This document shows, one piece after another, positions 52,701 to 63,975 of a stretch of 64,000 bases of DNA. This stretch comes from Hyalella azteca (lineage: Eukaryota > Arthropoda > Malacostraca > Amphipoda > Hyalellidae): the NCBI RefSeq assembly GCF_000764305.2, contig NW_025936234.1, forward strand, positions 45,084 to 109,083, read 5' to 3'. The notes below the pieces were generated by a model, which was not told the origin of the DNA, did not search any database, and was given only the letters and a program-made list of their open reading frames with translations. Position 1 is the stretch's first letter, and each line of letters starts with the position of its first letter. Made by a program: the position numbers and the translations under genes.

Positions 52701-55700
52701 ATTGCAGTTGAATGGGCCAAAGTCGTGGTTGAAGTAGCATTTTTACCGGCTAGTGCTAGTTATCATGTAACATCCTGTGCAGTCTGTAGTGTGATAATCT
52801 ACGGTACCTGTCAGTTAGCGTCTCAGTGGTCAATACCGAGGCTTTTACAGCATTTTTCTGGCTTTATTGTTGCCCCTCAAGCAAGTTGCGAAGGCTTAAC
52901 GATTTTTGCTGAAATTATAGCCCTGTCATCCAGCAATTTGCGTTACATTGTGATCTAAACTTCTGCTTAAAATCTTTGTCTTGTCCAGACTTCGTACATG
53001 TAACGATGTTCGGTAATAAAATATGACACGACTCAAGCCACGTTTTATCGTGCAAGTGAAGAATCTGTCTGTGATAGTAAAAAGTTTCTAGACTTTGTTA
53101 CAATGTTTTTTGGAGTGGTAGTAATCTATGTCCTCGTAAGACCTCTGCTAAAACTCGTGTCGCGTGAAGCTTGATGGAAAAACTCGTGAAGCTTGATGGA
53201 ATCGCGAGTCGGCAGGAAAAAATTTGGCGGCACTGTACTTTGTATTTGTGCTCTGTAATTTGTACATTGACTAAAGTAGTACGCTGTACATCACACAGTC
53301 CATATGATGCACAAGCAAACCGCCTTATCAAAGTTGTTTGTAATTTTATTGCTACAAAATGCGAGAATAGTTTCGTGAAAAAGCGCGCCGTATCGTTCAT
53401 CCATGAGGTTGACCAGAGTCTGAGGTTATCCTGGGAAAGAGGTTAATCTTGTTAGAAGATTTATTCGAATTAAGAGGCCACCTCGGCGTTGCTCAGATAA
53501 GGACATTCATGTGAAAACGCTAGTCTAGCGAACGCTTACGCATTAACTAAAAATGCGACCACTTAGCTCCTGAGCGGAATCCATGCAATATGACTGTGCC
53601 TGTTATAATACCGGGCATTGAACTGGCAAACTGCGTTTCACGAAAATGGAATGAAAGATTCAATCCTTCATTATATATTGAGTGCGCATCCGAGTGACGA
53701 TAATGTACCTCATAGTGTTGGTAATAATGAATATTGCCTCACTGTGGTTTTGCGTTGTGCGCGCTCACGAGGATTATTGCAAATCGTTATATCATTATAG
53801 TGTGAGGTGAGAAGCTCGGCGTATGGGCTGGGGCCGGAATGCTTCATAAGTTCGATGCCGGCGCTGGGGTCAGAATGCTTCAAAGTTCGATGCCAGCGCT
53901 GGGGTCGAAATGCTTCAAAAGTTCAATGCCGGCTTTAGGACTGGAATGTTTCAAAAGTTCGATGCCGGCCCTGAGGTCGGAATGTTTCAAAAGTTCGATG
54001 CCGGCCCTGAGGTCGGAATGTTTCAAAAGTTCGATGCCGGCCCTGAGGTCGGAATGCTTCATAAGTTCGATGCCGGCCCTGAGGTCGGAATGCTTTAAAA
54101 GTTCGATGCCGGCTCTGGGGTCGGAATGTTTCATCGATCTTAGTGCTGAGCTTGACGAAGCAAGCGACGATGTGGAGAATGTGAAGTGTTCTCAGACGTG
54201 AATAATTACGCGGTCATTTAGTAGCTCATGCATGAAACCAGTAGCCTCGAACAGCAAACTGTGCAGAATTTTCGGGCAATTTCTTTTTAGTGAGGAGGCA
54301 GGAGCAAGAAATTAGATTGAAATAAAAATAAATGGAGCACCTTTAACGGTTGAGTTTTGTTTGTAAGTTTATTTCCAGTTACTAATTCTTTTTATATGAC
54401 GAACTTCTTGCAGTTACCGTTAATTTTGTACTTAGATACTGTGAACTGAACTTACGAATATTTTATTGATGCTTGTTTCGGTTAATAAAACTCGTAGTTT
54501 AACAAACCCTGCGATGGTCGCGGGCTAAAACTGACCAAATTGGCCCTTTACGTTTACGCTCGGTTTCGTTACGGTCGATTTTTGTAGGCGTGAATCATAA
54601 ATGTAATCCACGCGACCACTGTATGATTAAACTGATGCTACTTACCGCAAGATTTTAGAACATTGTTTAGTTATGAATCAATGATATTAAATGCCTAGTT
54701 TTATTTTCCGAATTTCCACAGGTTGCAGTTGAATACTTTAATGCATGATTAAATTGATTTCCGTAGATCCTTGAATTTTTGTAATAAAACCCACAGTTTC
54801 TTGTTCAAAAATGCCAATATGTTGCAGTTGAATATTTTGATGTATCGTATGATTACCGTTGATTCGCAAGTGCCATCAATTGACTCTATTACTCAAGATT
54901 GAATGTTTTCTTGCCCCCAGAGCGTTTCGACCACCACTGCCCGTGGGTGGGCAACTGCGTGGGCAAGCGCAACTACCGATACTTCTACCTCTTCCTTGTG
55001 TCACTGGCCTTCCTGTGTGTGTTTATCTTCTCGTGTGTCATAGCCCACCTCGTCATATGTGAGTAAAGTGTGTCATATGTGAGTAAAGTGTGTCACAGCC
55101 CACCTCGTCATATGTGAGTAAAGTGTGTCATAGCCACCTTATCGTATGTGAGTAAAGTTCTATAAATAATATCAGTCACATTCTTGTTGTATTACAAAAG
55201 ATAAATTACAAAATATTGTCCCACTCTTACTTTGTATTTCCTTACTACAGCTTGTCCCCTTCACCAGCCATCTGAGCACACGCGTATAGCTTAAACACTC
55301 GTAAATTGCTAATGAACTCCTCATTTATTGCTATCAACCTTATTAAAAGAAATCTAAGTAGTGACTATGTCATTATAAAAAAATTGTCTGGTCACTGACT
55401 TGCATGACTCTTGTCAGACCTCGTTTAGTCGCGTGTTTCTATATCTATATTCACGCATTTGCCTTGTAAAATTCGAAGTAGATTTGGAACCAATTAAAAT
55501 AAAACAGTTGCTCGTAAATTCGGAATGTTCATTGTCGGTTCCTGTGCCGGCCTAAATCATTCTCAAGTTTACTCTGGTAATACGGTACAATCATAAAGCT
55601 CGTTAATTGTTGAAATAGGTACGTGAATCAAGTAAAGTACAAAAATTAATACTTAATTACCTGACTCGGGTTAAAGAGAATGTCAAGTACCGAACCTGAC

Positions 55701-58700
55701 TCGAGTGAAGCACTATAATAAGTACTAAATCAACTGAAAATGTTGACTAAACTCAGTATATATGTTGCAGACATGCAGGAGGCACCGGAAGGCTCGTTCA
55801 TGAAGGCGGTGCAGAACAACCCAGCGTCGGTGGTGGAGGGCGTCGTCTGCTTCATAAAGTGTCATGTGTGAGTAAAGTGTGTCATAGCCCACCTCGTCAT
55901 ATGTGAGTTAAGTGTCATGTGTGAGTAAAGTGTGTCATAGCCCACCTCGTCGTGTGTGAGTAAAGTGTGTCGTTTGTGAGTAAAGTGTGCATGTCATTGG
56001 CCATTACAGGCGCAGGCGTCGTGAAGTGCAGTGTAGCGCGCATTTAGTTCTATAAATAGTTTCCGTCCGTCGCATTCTCGTTGTATTACAAAATATGAAT
56101 TAAAAACATTTTACCACTCTATGCACTCTTACTTTGTATTTCCTAACTCGAGCTTGTCCACTTCATTAACCACCTAGTGATTATGTCATTCTAAAGTAAG
56201 TGTCTGGTCACTGACTTGCATGACTCTTGTCAGACCTCATTTAGTCGCGTGTTTTTATTTCTATATATATTAACGCATTTGCCTTGTGAAATTCGAAGTA
56301 TGATTGGGAACAAAAATAAAGCAGTTCCTCCTAGATTCGAAAGGTTCATTACCGGTTCCTGTGCCGGCCTAAATCCTTCTCAAGTTGACTCGGGTAATAC
56401 GGTACAATCATAACGTTTAATATTTGTTGAATTACGTGAATCAAATAAGGTACTAATTGATTTCCTCAATCTGGTAAAGTGTTAAATTACTTGACTCGGG
56501 TTAAAGAGAATATCAAGTACCAAACCTGACTCGAAGGAAGCATTATAATAAGTACTAAATCACCTGAAAATGTTGACTAAACTCAACATATATAAATTAC
56601 TTGACTCGGGTTAAAGAGAATATCAAGTACCAAACCTGAACTCGAGGGATGCATTATATTAAATACTAAATGACCTGAATATGTTGATTAAATTCACCAT
56701 TTATGTTGCAGACATGCAGGAGGCACCTGAAGGCTCGTTCATGAAGGCGGTGCAGAACAACCCAGCGTCGGTGGTGGAGGGCGTCGTCTGCTTCATCGCA
56801 GTCTGGTCCATCCTGGGACTAGCAGGCTTCCACACCTACCTCACTACCAGCAACCAGACCACAAATGAAGATGTTAGTGGTGTGGTGCTGGTGGTGAATA
56901 GCTGTATGGTGGCGGTGGTGACTGGCTGTAGGGTGTTGGTGGTGGTTGTAACTGTGGCTGTAAGTTGGTGGTGGTACACTAGTGTCTTCACCACCTCCAC
57001 CCAGACCACCAGTGTAGACGTCAGGGTATGGTGGTGCTGGTGGTGACTGGGTGCGTGGTGTGGTGGTGACTGTGGGTTGGTGGTGTGGTTCGCGCCTCGC
57101 GGTGGTGTGGTTGGTGGGAAAAATGAGGGTTCGCTCGCTGTAATCATAATATCTAAGAAGCAAAAAAATCTGAATTCTTCCTTTGTGAGGTAATGTTGCT
57201 ATTGTTGTTTAAGGACGGTTGAGTGGTATTGATCTAGTGGTGATGGCACGTACGTAGTAACATCAAAAGAGCAGCATTGTTCTAGTGGTACCTAGTATTG
57301 TTGAAAAAATGTACATATTGCCTCCGCTAGGGAAGGCATCCACCAGCTGGCCTAGCAAGTGGTAACTTTGCCGTAAGTGGGAAAATTTCAGTGTTAGAAA
57401 TTTACCTTCATTCCTGCATCTACTCACTCTACGTATTTTAATGTCTTGCTTGATGTCATCATACGCGATTGTTACAGCAACAGGAAACTTTAACCTGCTA
57501 GAGTGTAATTAAGGTATTGAGGAACTACATTCGAATTTTGTTTCCAGTTCTGCTTGCTTAGTCCGTGAACAATAAACGAATGCTTTTATGGCAATGGAGT
57601 TGCTTCTTATATCGTAATTTCTAAGTTCCAAAATTGATAATTATGAAAATATTGGAATATGTAAGTGAGATAATATTTATGTTTTCGTGGACCAGATCAA
57701 GGGTTCGTTTAACCCCCGCCGCCGCAGCCAGCAGCAGCCCCAGCAAGTCAACCCTTACGGCTACGGCAACTTGTGCCTCAACTGCCTGGCTGTGCTCTGT
57801 GGGCCTGTCACCCCCAGCCTCATAGGTGAGGTGCTCTAGATAACCTGCCTCATAGGTGGGCTCCTCTAGATAACCTGCCTCAAAGGTTGGGATTCTAGTC
57901 TCTAGACTGCTCTCAAGTCAGGCTGTTTCAGGCCAGCAACCTGAAAGTTACACTAGTCGCTTTAAGCTCTAAAATTATCCTAACGCATCTAACCAAGAGT
58001 TTGACTTTATGGTAAAGCTCCTGAGCATTCTATCGAGGTTAATAACGATACTGTGAACTTGGTTTTTATTGTTAAATTATCGCGTTCCTCGCGTATTCGG
58101 ATTGCGTAACTTTTGCTATCAACCTTTCCTGTGAAAACAAATATTCTAGAAGAGAAAGTTTACCGACGAAATTTCTAGTTCTATTTATGTTTTATCAAAA
58201 CTGCATTAAATATTGCGTTTGGTACGCTGGTGTTCCAATACGCAGCAGTGAAATATCATAGTTGGTACACATATGGCCCAATACGCGGCGATCATTATTG
58301 AGTTGGCCCAATACGCGATCATTATTGGCCCAATACGCGAGCATTATTGAGTTGGCCCAATACACATATGGCCCAATACGCGGCGATCATCACTGAGTTG
58401 GATATACACCAATTTCTTACTGTGTATCATTTACATTTGCCACTCCTAGGCCATCTCACGCAACAGCGTGTAACGTAGGATCTTCTTAGCTTGACTGAGC
58501 ATCTCTCAAGCTTACACTTCTTATTCTTTGTGTAATGAAGCTGTCCCGCTCTCAGAATCTTGATGATACTGGCTCACCGCTCCCCATTTTATCTATTCCT
58601 TCAGTCTTGTAAATATAGCGTCTGAATGAAATTTGGTGCTCCGATGTATCTTTTTCAATTTTGTTGTTTGCATTTACTGAGACCTCTAATGCCGTCTCGT

Positions 58701-61466
58701 GCGTGTAGAACTTTAGATAAACTACCTCCAAATTTGGCTCCAGTTTTATAACCCGTCTCATTAGGGGTACCTCAAGATTGCAGATAGCTACTGCGCGCTC
58801 GCGGTACAATAAATTGACGATTGTTTTATTTCATTTGTGTGCTTAGGTGGCCTGACGTTATGCGCCATAATCATCTCTCATTCCTGAGCCTCAAGTTGAG
58901 AATTGGATAGCGATTTTTGTTACATCTCTCGGTCTGGTTGTTAGACGCCGTCGAGTTGTTTCTTGAACTCCAAAAAATCACAATTTTACACCATCAAGTC
59001 TTCCTGGTCATTGTTCCTCTATCAATTATGTTGTGCGCTGTAGACATAGAAACACTTTATCGGAAAAGCGTGTGTGTTTTCATGAATCTTTCGATTCCAG
59101 ATCGGCGTGGAATTGTAACTGCTGAGTACATGAGAAACTTCAAACAGCAACAACATCCGCCGCCGCCTTCCTCTCAACAGCTGCAGCAACAACAGCTGAA
59201 TGCTGCTGCCGGCATGCAGATCATAGAACAGCCGCAACAGCTGCAGCCACAGCTGCCTACATCTTCCGCTTATGGCTCTTTAAAGCTCCAACCCATGGTA
59301 CTAATATTTATGTTTTAGTTGTGATTCTGTCGATTTTCTGTCGATTATATTAGACTTGTTTTGTTTATTGTAAATTTAATGCATCTTCACTTATCATGTG
59401 AGCAATTCATCTTCGCGTTTATTTCTCTGATTTTGCCGGTATTATTAGGATGTGTCATGGTCACGATAGCGGGCAGGGAACTCTAGCAGATGGACTGTTC
59501 TTGAGTCCCAGATGTTGGTGTGTCGGAGTGATAGTTTTCCTAATACTGCTCAGTACAAGTTTTCTATTTATAATGAAAATATATTGCGTACTAGAAGCTT
59601 CATTATTGCTAGATAAGTTCCGGTCAACTTTATGCGTCATAGAAAAAAAGGGAATTTCATTTATGGACAGGCAAGTAAAACTTTAATTTTCACCAATTTT
59701 ATTTTTTCATTTTTAACCATGCGAATAAAATTTCAGCTGAGTATTTCCTTTCCAGAAAATTCAGGCAAAATGTAATAATTTGTATTATTGCGGCAGGCCA
59801 ACAAGAGCAGCAGTACAGGCGCGCCCTCAGTTCCTAGTAACGGAGTTGGCAGCGCGTACTTCCCTGGCAGCGGCAGTCCTGCGGCCCCAAGCGCCTCTGA
59901 GCAGCAGTACCAGTATGGCTCTTCCAGTACTCCTTCATCGCTAAACAAGTACCCACGCAAGAGCGCAGCTTCATCATCCGCTTTAAATACTCCAACACGG
60001 AAAAAATCTGCACCTTGTCAAACCAGGCCAAGTAAGTCAATTTTTTAACGCATTTCTCATTTATGGAAAAAATGCACTATTGTGCTCGCCATGTCCGTCT
60101 GTCTGTCTGCCTGTCCGTCTGTCCGTCCGTCTGTCCGTGACCTCAAGTTTTCGTCGACGAGAAAATGCGCTCTCTGTCACTCACTGCAGTGAGTACTAAG
60201 TTATATTTTTTTAGTCATTTGTTTTCTTGGTCGGAAGTTTTTCCTTCACTATAGCTTTGTGGACATGGCGTGTCTGCATGCAATAAGCAAGTGGTTCTTG
60301 TGGCTACGGTCTGTTGAGTAATTGGGAGCAAGAGAATTAATATACTAACATTCTAGTGAATATTAGTTTAATGATAACCTATATTGAATAATTGGGAAGT
60401 GAGGATCCAAACCATTTTTATAACGTAGCAAGGATAGGTATACGCCGGTCGCGCTCAGTCGAGACCGGAACAATCTAGCAAAAGTGAATGCGATTGTTTT
60501 CAAAATATCCCCAAAACTGACGAAGTAATCTAGGTTGTTTTGAGTTAGACAGAACCACAATGTAACGCAAATGTCAACATTGGCCATCAACCTAGGCTGA
60601 CATTTGGTCCTATATTTATGAAAGTTCAACATACGGCAGTTATTTATATTGAAGTTTCAATTACAGTCCGTTTCACCACGATTATTTTAGTATAATAACG
60701 GGTAATTTTGTGTAATCACTTACAATCACTGTCATTACTTCCAATTATTAGTTCAATAGTCATGTTAATGTGATACATGTAAGCGATCGTCCATGCGGCT
60801 CACTTGCGACTGTCCGAAGTAAACTATGGTTATTAATAAATCCTTATTGGCATTAATAACAAGTTTATCTTACTAATATTAAACTGCCAGAATCACACGA
60901 AGCTCAAAATTCTTCAGTTTCATGAGCTACTTAGATCTGACTCTCTAATCTGAACGTCCTCCTTTATAAATATCGTTTTAACCTAGGTAAACTTTCCGAT
61001 TCCTATATTTATAAGCGTAGTTAGTCGAGTAGTAATCAGGGTATCTGTTACCTTTGATGCCTAACTATCATGGTTATCTCGTGCCTTTGATGTCTAACTA
61101 ACAAGTTTACCTGTTACCTTTGATGTCTAACTAACAAAGTTACCTGTTACGTACCTCTGATGCCTAACTTACAAAGATTCCTGTTACCTCTGACACCTTA
61201 CTAACATGGCTATCTGGTGCCTTTGATGCCTAACTAACATAGTTACTTTCAAACCTAACCACCGTGCTAACCTGTTATCTGTGTCAAGTCTGAAGCACGG
61301 AAGTTCAGTAATTTGAAAGCAATAAATTAATAGCATGCTTGAGGCACCACCCGTAAATATCGCTCCTAAACGCGAGTGTTTGCAGCGGTGGCGGCGGGGG
61401 GCGGCCTGAAGGAGGGGTGGGGGGAGCACGCCCCCCTTACTGCTTTCTCAACTTCCTCTAACTCAG
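49435..61466 (+). CDS. ZDHHC14: ZDHHC9/14/18-type protein S-palmitoyltransferase (app-like)
   Basis: A DHHC enzyme that transfers palmitate to protein cysteines at Golgi or plasma membranes; Drosophila approximated (app) is the fly member of this clade. Exons are 49435-49779, 49965-50086, 50465-50625, 52190-52348, 54921-55058, 56712-56872, 57696-57825, 59101-59297, 59797-60031 and probably 61386-61466; all joins are in phase. Order seen: [14 protein letters not shown]1, TM2, [15 protein letters not shown], the Cys-rich zinc domain ([20 protein letters not shown]), [20 protein letters not shown] with the catalytic DHHC, TM3, TM4, TTNED (TTxE motif), NPYGYGN and PSLIDRRG. It then has a Gln/Pro-rich and Ser-rich cytosolic tail. 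No stop codon was located, so it probably runs past the window. The clade is firm; the choice among 9, 14 and 18 is not. Confidence 0.95.
49965..50086 (+). CDS. ZDHHC14: ZDHHC exon, TM1
   Basis: [19 protein letters not shown] and [18 protein letters not shown]. Acceptor GTTGCAG, donor GA|GTGAGT, phase 2. Confidence 0.92.
50465..50625 (+). CDS. ZDHHC14: ZDHHC exon, TM2 and DPG motif
   Basis: [18 protein letters not shown], a hydrophobic TM2, and [20 protein letters not shown]. It ends ATAG|GTATGC in phase 1. The exon end is repeated three more times downstream. Confidence 0.92.
50584..50947 (+). repeat. 104-bp array of ZDHHC exon end plus 5' splice site
   Basis: Four copies of GCTACTTATGAAGAAGCACT..GAGAGGCAGATAG|GTATGYRCAAC, with donor-like sites after 50625, 50729, 50832 and 50936. 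Each unit carries about 40 bases of exon end and about 60 of intron. The other copy of this exon (31889-32049) has one unit only. Confidence 0.95.
50948..52189 (+). other. ZDHHC intron
   Basis: AT-rich intron with TAGGTAAATATATG-type short repeats near 51300-51390 and CATCATCCATCCAAACAA-type repeats near 52000-52100. No gene was seen. Confidence 0.7.
52190..52348 (+). CDS. ZDHHC14: ZDHHC exon, zinc-binding Cys-rich domain
   Basis: [20 protein letters not shown], then [20 protein letters not shown] and CDNCV. The Cys/His zinc ligands of the DHHC-CRD are present. Acceptor CGCTCAG, donor GTCAGT. Confidence 0.96.
52349..54920 (+). other. ZDHHC intron with minisatellite
   Basis: About 2.6 kb without a recognised gene. 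It holds the 36-bp array at 53830-54135 and TTGCAGTTGAATGG/GTTGCAGTTG-type scattered repeats near 52560-52710 and 54720-54830. Confidence 0.65.
53830..54135. repeat. 36-bp minisatellite
   Basis: About eight units of TTCAAAAGTTCGATGCCGGC..CCTGAGGTCGGAATG. The length of 36 bp and lack of stops make open frames on both strands; I regard it as non-coding. Confidence 0.92.
54921..55058 (+). CDS. ZDHHC14: ZDHHC exon, catalytic DHHC and TM3
   Basis: [20 protein letters not shown] with the catalytic DHHC cysteine intact, then TM3 ([20 protein letters not shown]). The donor is ATAT|GTGAGT and is repeated in an array. Confidence 0.97.
55033..55160 (+). repeat. Array of ZDHHC exon end plus GTGAGT donor, first block
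   Basis: GTGTCATAGCCCACCTCGTCATAT|GTGAGTAAAG or shortened forms, with GTGAGTAA sites after 55058, 55078, 55113 and 55147. Confidence 0.95.
55771..55867 (+). pseudogene. Truncated extra copy of ZDHHC TM4 exon
   Basis: The first ~88 bases of exon 56712-56872 with an intact acceptor (TGTTGCAG), cut at CTTCATAAAG and fused to another donor array (GTCATGT|GTGAGT). If spliced in, its 97 bp would shift the frame. It belongs to a tandem duplication of about 0.9 kb (55050-55860 versus 55860-56800). Confidence 0.88.
55856..55995 (+). repeat. Array of exon end plus GTGAGT donor, second block
   Basis: Five further GTGAGT-type sites in GTGTGTCATAGCCCACCTCG..TGTGAGTAAAG units, repeating the end of exon 54921-55058 although that exon's body is absent. 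Confidence 0.92.
56712..56872 (+). CDS. ZDHHC14: ZDHHC exon, TM4 and TTxE motif
   Basis: [22 protein letters not shown]4 ([18 protein letters not shown]), then SNQTTNED. The donor is GAT|GTTAGT, phase 0. The preceding partial copy is at 55771. Confidence 0.94.
56873..57120. repeat. GGTGGTGGTG-rich low-complexity tract
   Basis: GTGGTGGTGACTGTGG-type repeats just after the donor at 56872. Near 56985-57030 a degenerate echo of the exon end (CACCCAGACCACCAGTGTAG) appears. Confidence 0.75.
57696..57825 (+). CDS. ZDHHC14: ZDHHC exon, NPYGYGN and PSLI
   Basis: [17 protein letters not shown], then [12 protein letters not shown] (the PaCCT-type region) and PVTPSLI. The donor is ATAG|GTGAGG, followed by two more near-copies. 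Confidence 0.95.
57814..57885 (+). repeat. 30-bp array of ZDHHC exon end plus donor
   Basis: CCTCATAG|GTGAGG, CCTCATAG|GTGGGC and CCTCAAAG|GTTGGG at exact 30-bp spacing (after 57825, 57855 and 57885), separated by TGCTCTAGATAACCTG. Confidence 0.93.
58250..58400. repeat. TTGGCCCAATACGCG repeats
   Basis: Five or six copies of GGCCCAATACGCG(GCGATCATTATTGAGTT), of variable spacing, in a ZDHHC intron. Confidence 0.85.
59101..59297 (+). CDS. ZDHHC14: ZDHHC exon, DRRG and Gln-rich tail
   Basis: With the preceding G it reads [14 protein letters not shown] (completing PSLIDRRG), then Gln/Pro-rich low complexity ([17 protein letters not shown]) and [12 protein letters not shown]. The donor is ATG|GTACTA, phase 0. 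Confidence 0.92.
59797..60031 (+). CDS. ZDHHC14: ZDHHC exon, Ser-rich tail
   Basis: [20 protein letters not shown] and [18 protein letters not shown], ending CCAA|GTAAGT. It is in phase with 59297. Disordered cytosolic tails are usual in this clade, so the assignment rests on splice phase and composition. Confidence 0.8.
60047..60215. repeat. Three-palindrome repeat, single copy in ZDHHC intron
   Basis: Starts 16 bp after the donor at 60031 and has an expanded (TCTG/TCCG)n tract. Same family as 16691-17260 and 26766-26897. Confidence 0.88.
61030..61270. repeat. TGTTACCTTTGATGYCTAACTAACAA repeats
   Basis: Six or seven degenerate units of about 35 bp in a ZDHHC intron. Confidence 0.85.
61386..61466 (+). 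CDS. Possible ZDHHC C-terminal exon
   Basis: Acceptor GTGTTTGCAG, 81 bp reading [20 protein letters not shown] and STSSNS in the phase required by 60031. The donor CAG|GTTATT is weak and is echoed by TTCAG|GTTAGC near 61508. The GC-rich block stands out from its AT-rich surroundings. Confidence 0.5.
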
Positions 61467-62224
61467 GTTATTATTATTATATTATATTACATTATTATTA
61501 ACTTCAGGTTAGCTCACTACTGCTGCTTCTTCATCTTATCAGTTCAACTATTTCGTTTCTTGTTATCTTTATCTTTTCAATTCCATTTAAACATTTTGTT
61601 TTATGCAGGCATCTTCGTCAGTTTTTTTTTCATGAAACCAATAATATTGTCAGGAACTATGCTATTTGTTATTCATCCAATCTTACTCAATATCATTTAC
61701 TTGAAATATATGTTTTATTTCTTTTTTCTATTCCACTATTCACCTCCTTGTGCCTACTTTCGTCACGCATTAATAAGGTTATTTTTACCTAACTTATTCA
61801 GTTATTCAAGCCGTTAGGAATGCGTTCACTGCTCCTGACTCATCTCCATTCATCAAATCATTCATCATCTCCATTCATTTTGTGTGAATGTATGTCTTCC
61901 GTTTCACCTCTGCCCAGTCCATGTTTCCCGTACTCTATGTTCTTTCAAATTTTCTATTTTCAGAACAATTTTCCCAAATCAATTTATCTTAAAATTATAT
62001 CGCCTGGCAAGTCTTTAGTATCATATACTAATTTTCCTGATTATAACATTGAAATAGGGAATGCCAATTTTACGCGTGCCAATTTTAAGTATCATAAATT
62101 AATTCTCCCGATAATAATTTTGAAATAGGAAGCGAGGGAATCAGATGACTTGATCCAAATCTCGCCCCACAGTGCGGAGTGCCTCGTGAACTTCTTTCCC
62201 TAGACCTGCCGCGATCCTACTCAA

Positions 62225-62471
62225 TGCCTGCATGTGTCAGTAGCTATTGTTTCCTTTTATTTCTTGTGGGGGTTTTAACTAACTCTGGGGTTTAAAAGGA
62301 AGCGTGCTCATTTTATATTTATTTATTTCTTATATTTATATCTGATACATGCCTGCATGCGTCAGTAGCTATTGTTTCCTTTGTGTATTTCTTGTGGGAT
62401 TTTAACTAACTCTGGGGTTTAAAAGGAAGCGTGCTCATTTTATATTTATTTATTTCTTATATTTATATCTG
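62225..62471. repeat. Tandem duplication of about 124 bp
   Basis: Two adjacent copies from ATGCCTGCATGTGTCAGTAG to ATTTCTTATATTTATATCTG, nearly identical. Confidence 0.92.
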
Positions 62472-63379
62472 ACATATTTAGCCTCTTGCGTATTCATTTG
62501 TAAGATTGTAAAATGAGAGTTTTTATTTTCTGTGTACATGGATTATATTTTTGGCTTGTGTTCGCAGAATTCCCGAGTGCCGTGTTGAATTACTTTCATT
62601 TTCAATTATACATTCATCGTGAAAATATATATGCACTATCCGATGTGTGAGTGCCGTGTTTGTTTATCGTGTGTCTTGTCGAACCATTTGCGTGGACAAC
62701 ATTGCTCACTTTTTATTGTTATAATCTTATTGTTTCCGATGTTTTTTTAATGCTTGAGTGTGTGATTTTGCTACATTGTCTGTTGGACTACAGGAACCGA
62801 CAAGGTGAAATTCAACAGTTCCAGTAAAAATCAGTTTTCAGTTGTCCAGCATTGCTTGGTTGTTACCGTGCAAAAAAGTTACTGTTGTGCTTTCAACATA
62901 GTTTACATTGAAAAAAAAAAGAATTTACACGATGGAAAATAGGTATTTAAAGTTAGCCGTGTGCTATCTCCCCTCAATTCTGAAGCACGAGTGTAGTTCT
63001 GGAGCCGTACTATCATAAATAGTTACTTATTCGTAACTCCGTCAGGTAATCATTGACGGTTTTTTAAGATAAATCCACCAATCACAGACTAGAAATCAGC
63101 CCCATTTGTATTTAGGCCTTTACGTGTACTTTAACAAGATTTGATACCAGTACACCCCGGTAATATACCTGCCAGACGTGAGTGCTGAAGTGGTGTGTAC
63201 TGTACTTCACAATGAAATGTGTGACGTGTATCGTATGTAACAGTACCTGCAGCACCAGGGTACTCTACGGACGTCCCAAGTATCAGTGGTACCTTGACGA
63301 AGTGCTCAGCACCTCATCGTCGGTACCGCCGTTTCTTCACTGCACGCTCCGTCGTTACGAGAATAGAGCCGCCCGTTTA

Positions 63380-63975
63380 GTTCCGTTGTGTGGATACTAA
63401 CGCCCGTTTAGTCCAGTAGGTCCGTATTGTGGATACCAACGCCCGTGTAGTCCAGCAGTTGTGGATACTAACGCCCGTTTAGTCCAGTAGTTCCGTATTG
63501 TGGATACCAACGCCCGTTTAGTCAAGTAATCCCGTATTGTGGATACCAACGCCCGTTCAGTCTAGTAGTTCCGTATTGTGGATACCAACGCCCGTTTAGT
63601 CTAGTAGTTCCGTATTGTGGATACCAACGCCCGTTTAGTCAAGTAATCCCGTATTGTGGATACCAACGCCCGTTCAGTCCAGTTGTTCCGTATTGTGGAT
63701 ACCAACGCCCGTTTAGTCCAGGAGTTCCGTATTGTGGATACCAACGCCCGTTTAGTCCAGTAGCTCCGTATTGTGGATACCAACGCCCGTTTAGTCCAGT
63801 AGTACCGTTTGTGGATACCGACGCCCGTTCAGTCCAGTAGCTCCGTATTGTGGATACCAACTCCCGTTCAGTCCAGTAGTTCCGTATTGTGGATACCAAC
63901 GCCCGTTTAGTCCAGGAGTTCCGTATTGTGGATACCAACGCCCGTTCAGTCCAGTAATTCCGTAGTATGGATACA
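63380..63975. repeat. 39-bp minisatellite
   Basis: About 15 units of GTTCCGTATTGTGGATACCA followed by ACGCCCGTTTAGTCCAGTA. The length is a multiple of three, so 13-residue repeats (for example TGLNGRWYPQYGT on the minus strand) are open in more than one frame; a protein is unlikely. Confidence 0.93.

Noticed and set aside
53839..54201. 120-codon frame with 12-residue repeats
   Set aside because: It is a 36-bp minisatellite inside a ZDHHC intron, open on both strands by arithmetic only.
56819..57163. Pro/His/Thr-rich minus-strand frames
   Set aside because: They come from a GGTGGTGGTG tract next to a ZDHHC exon; low complexity explains them.
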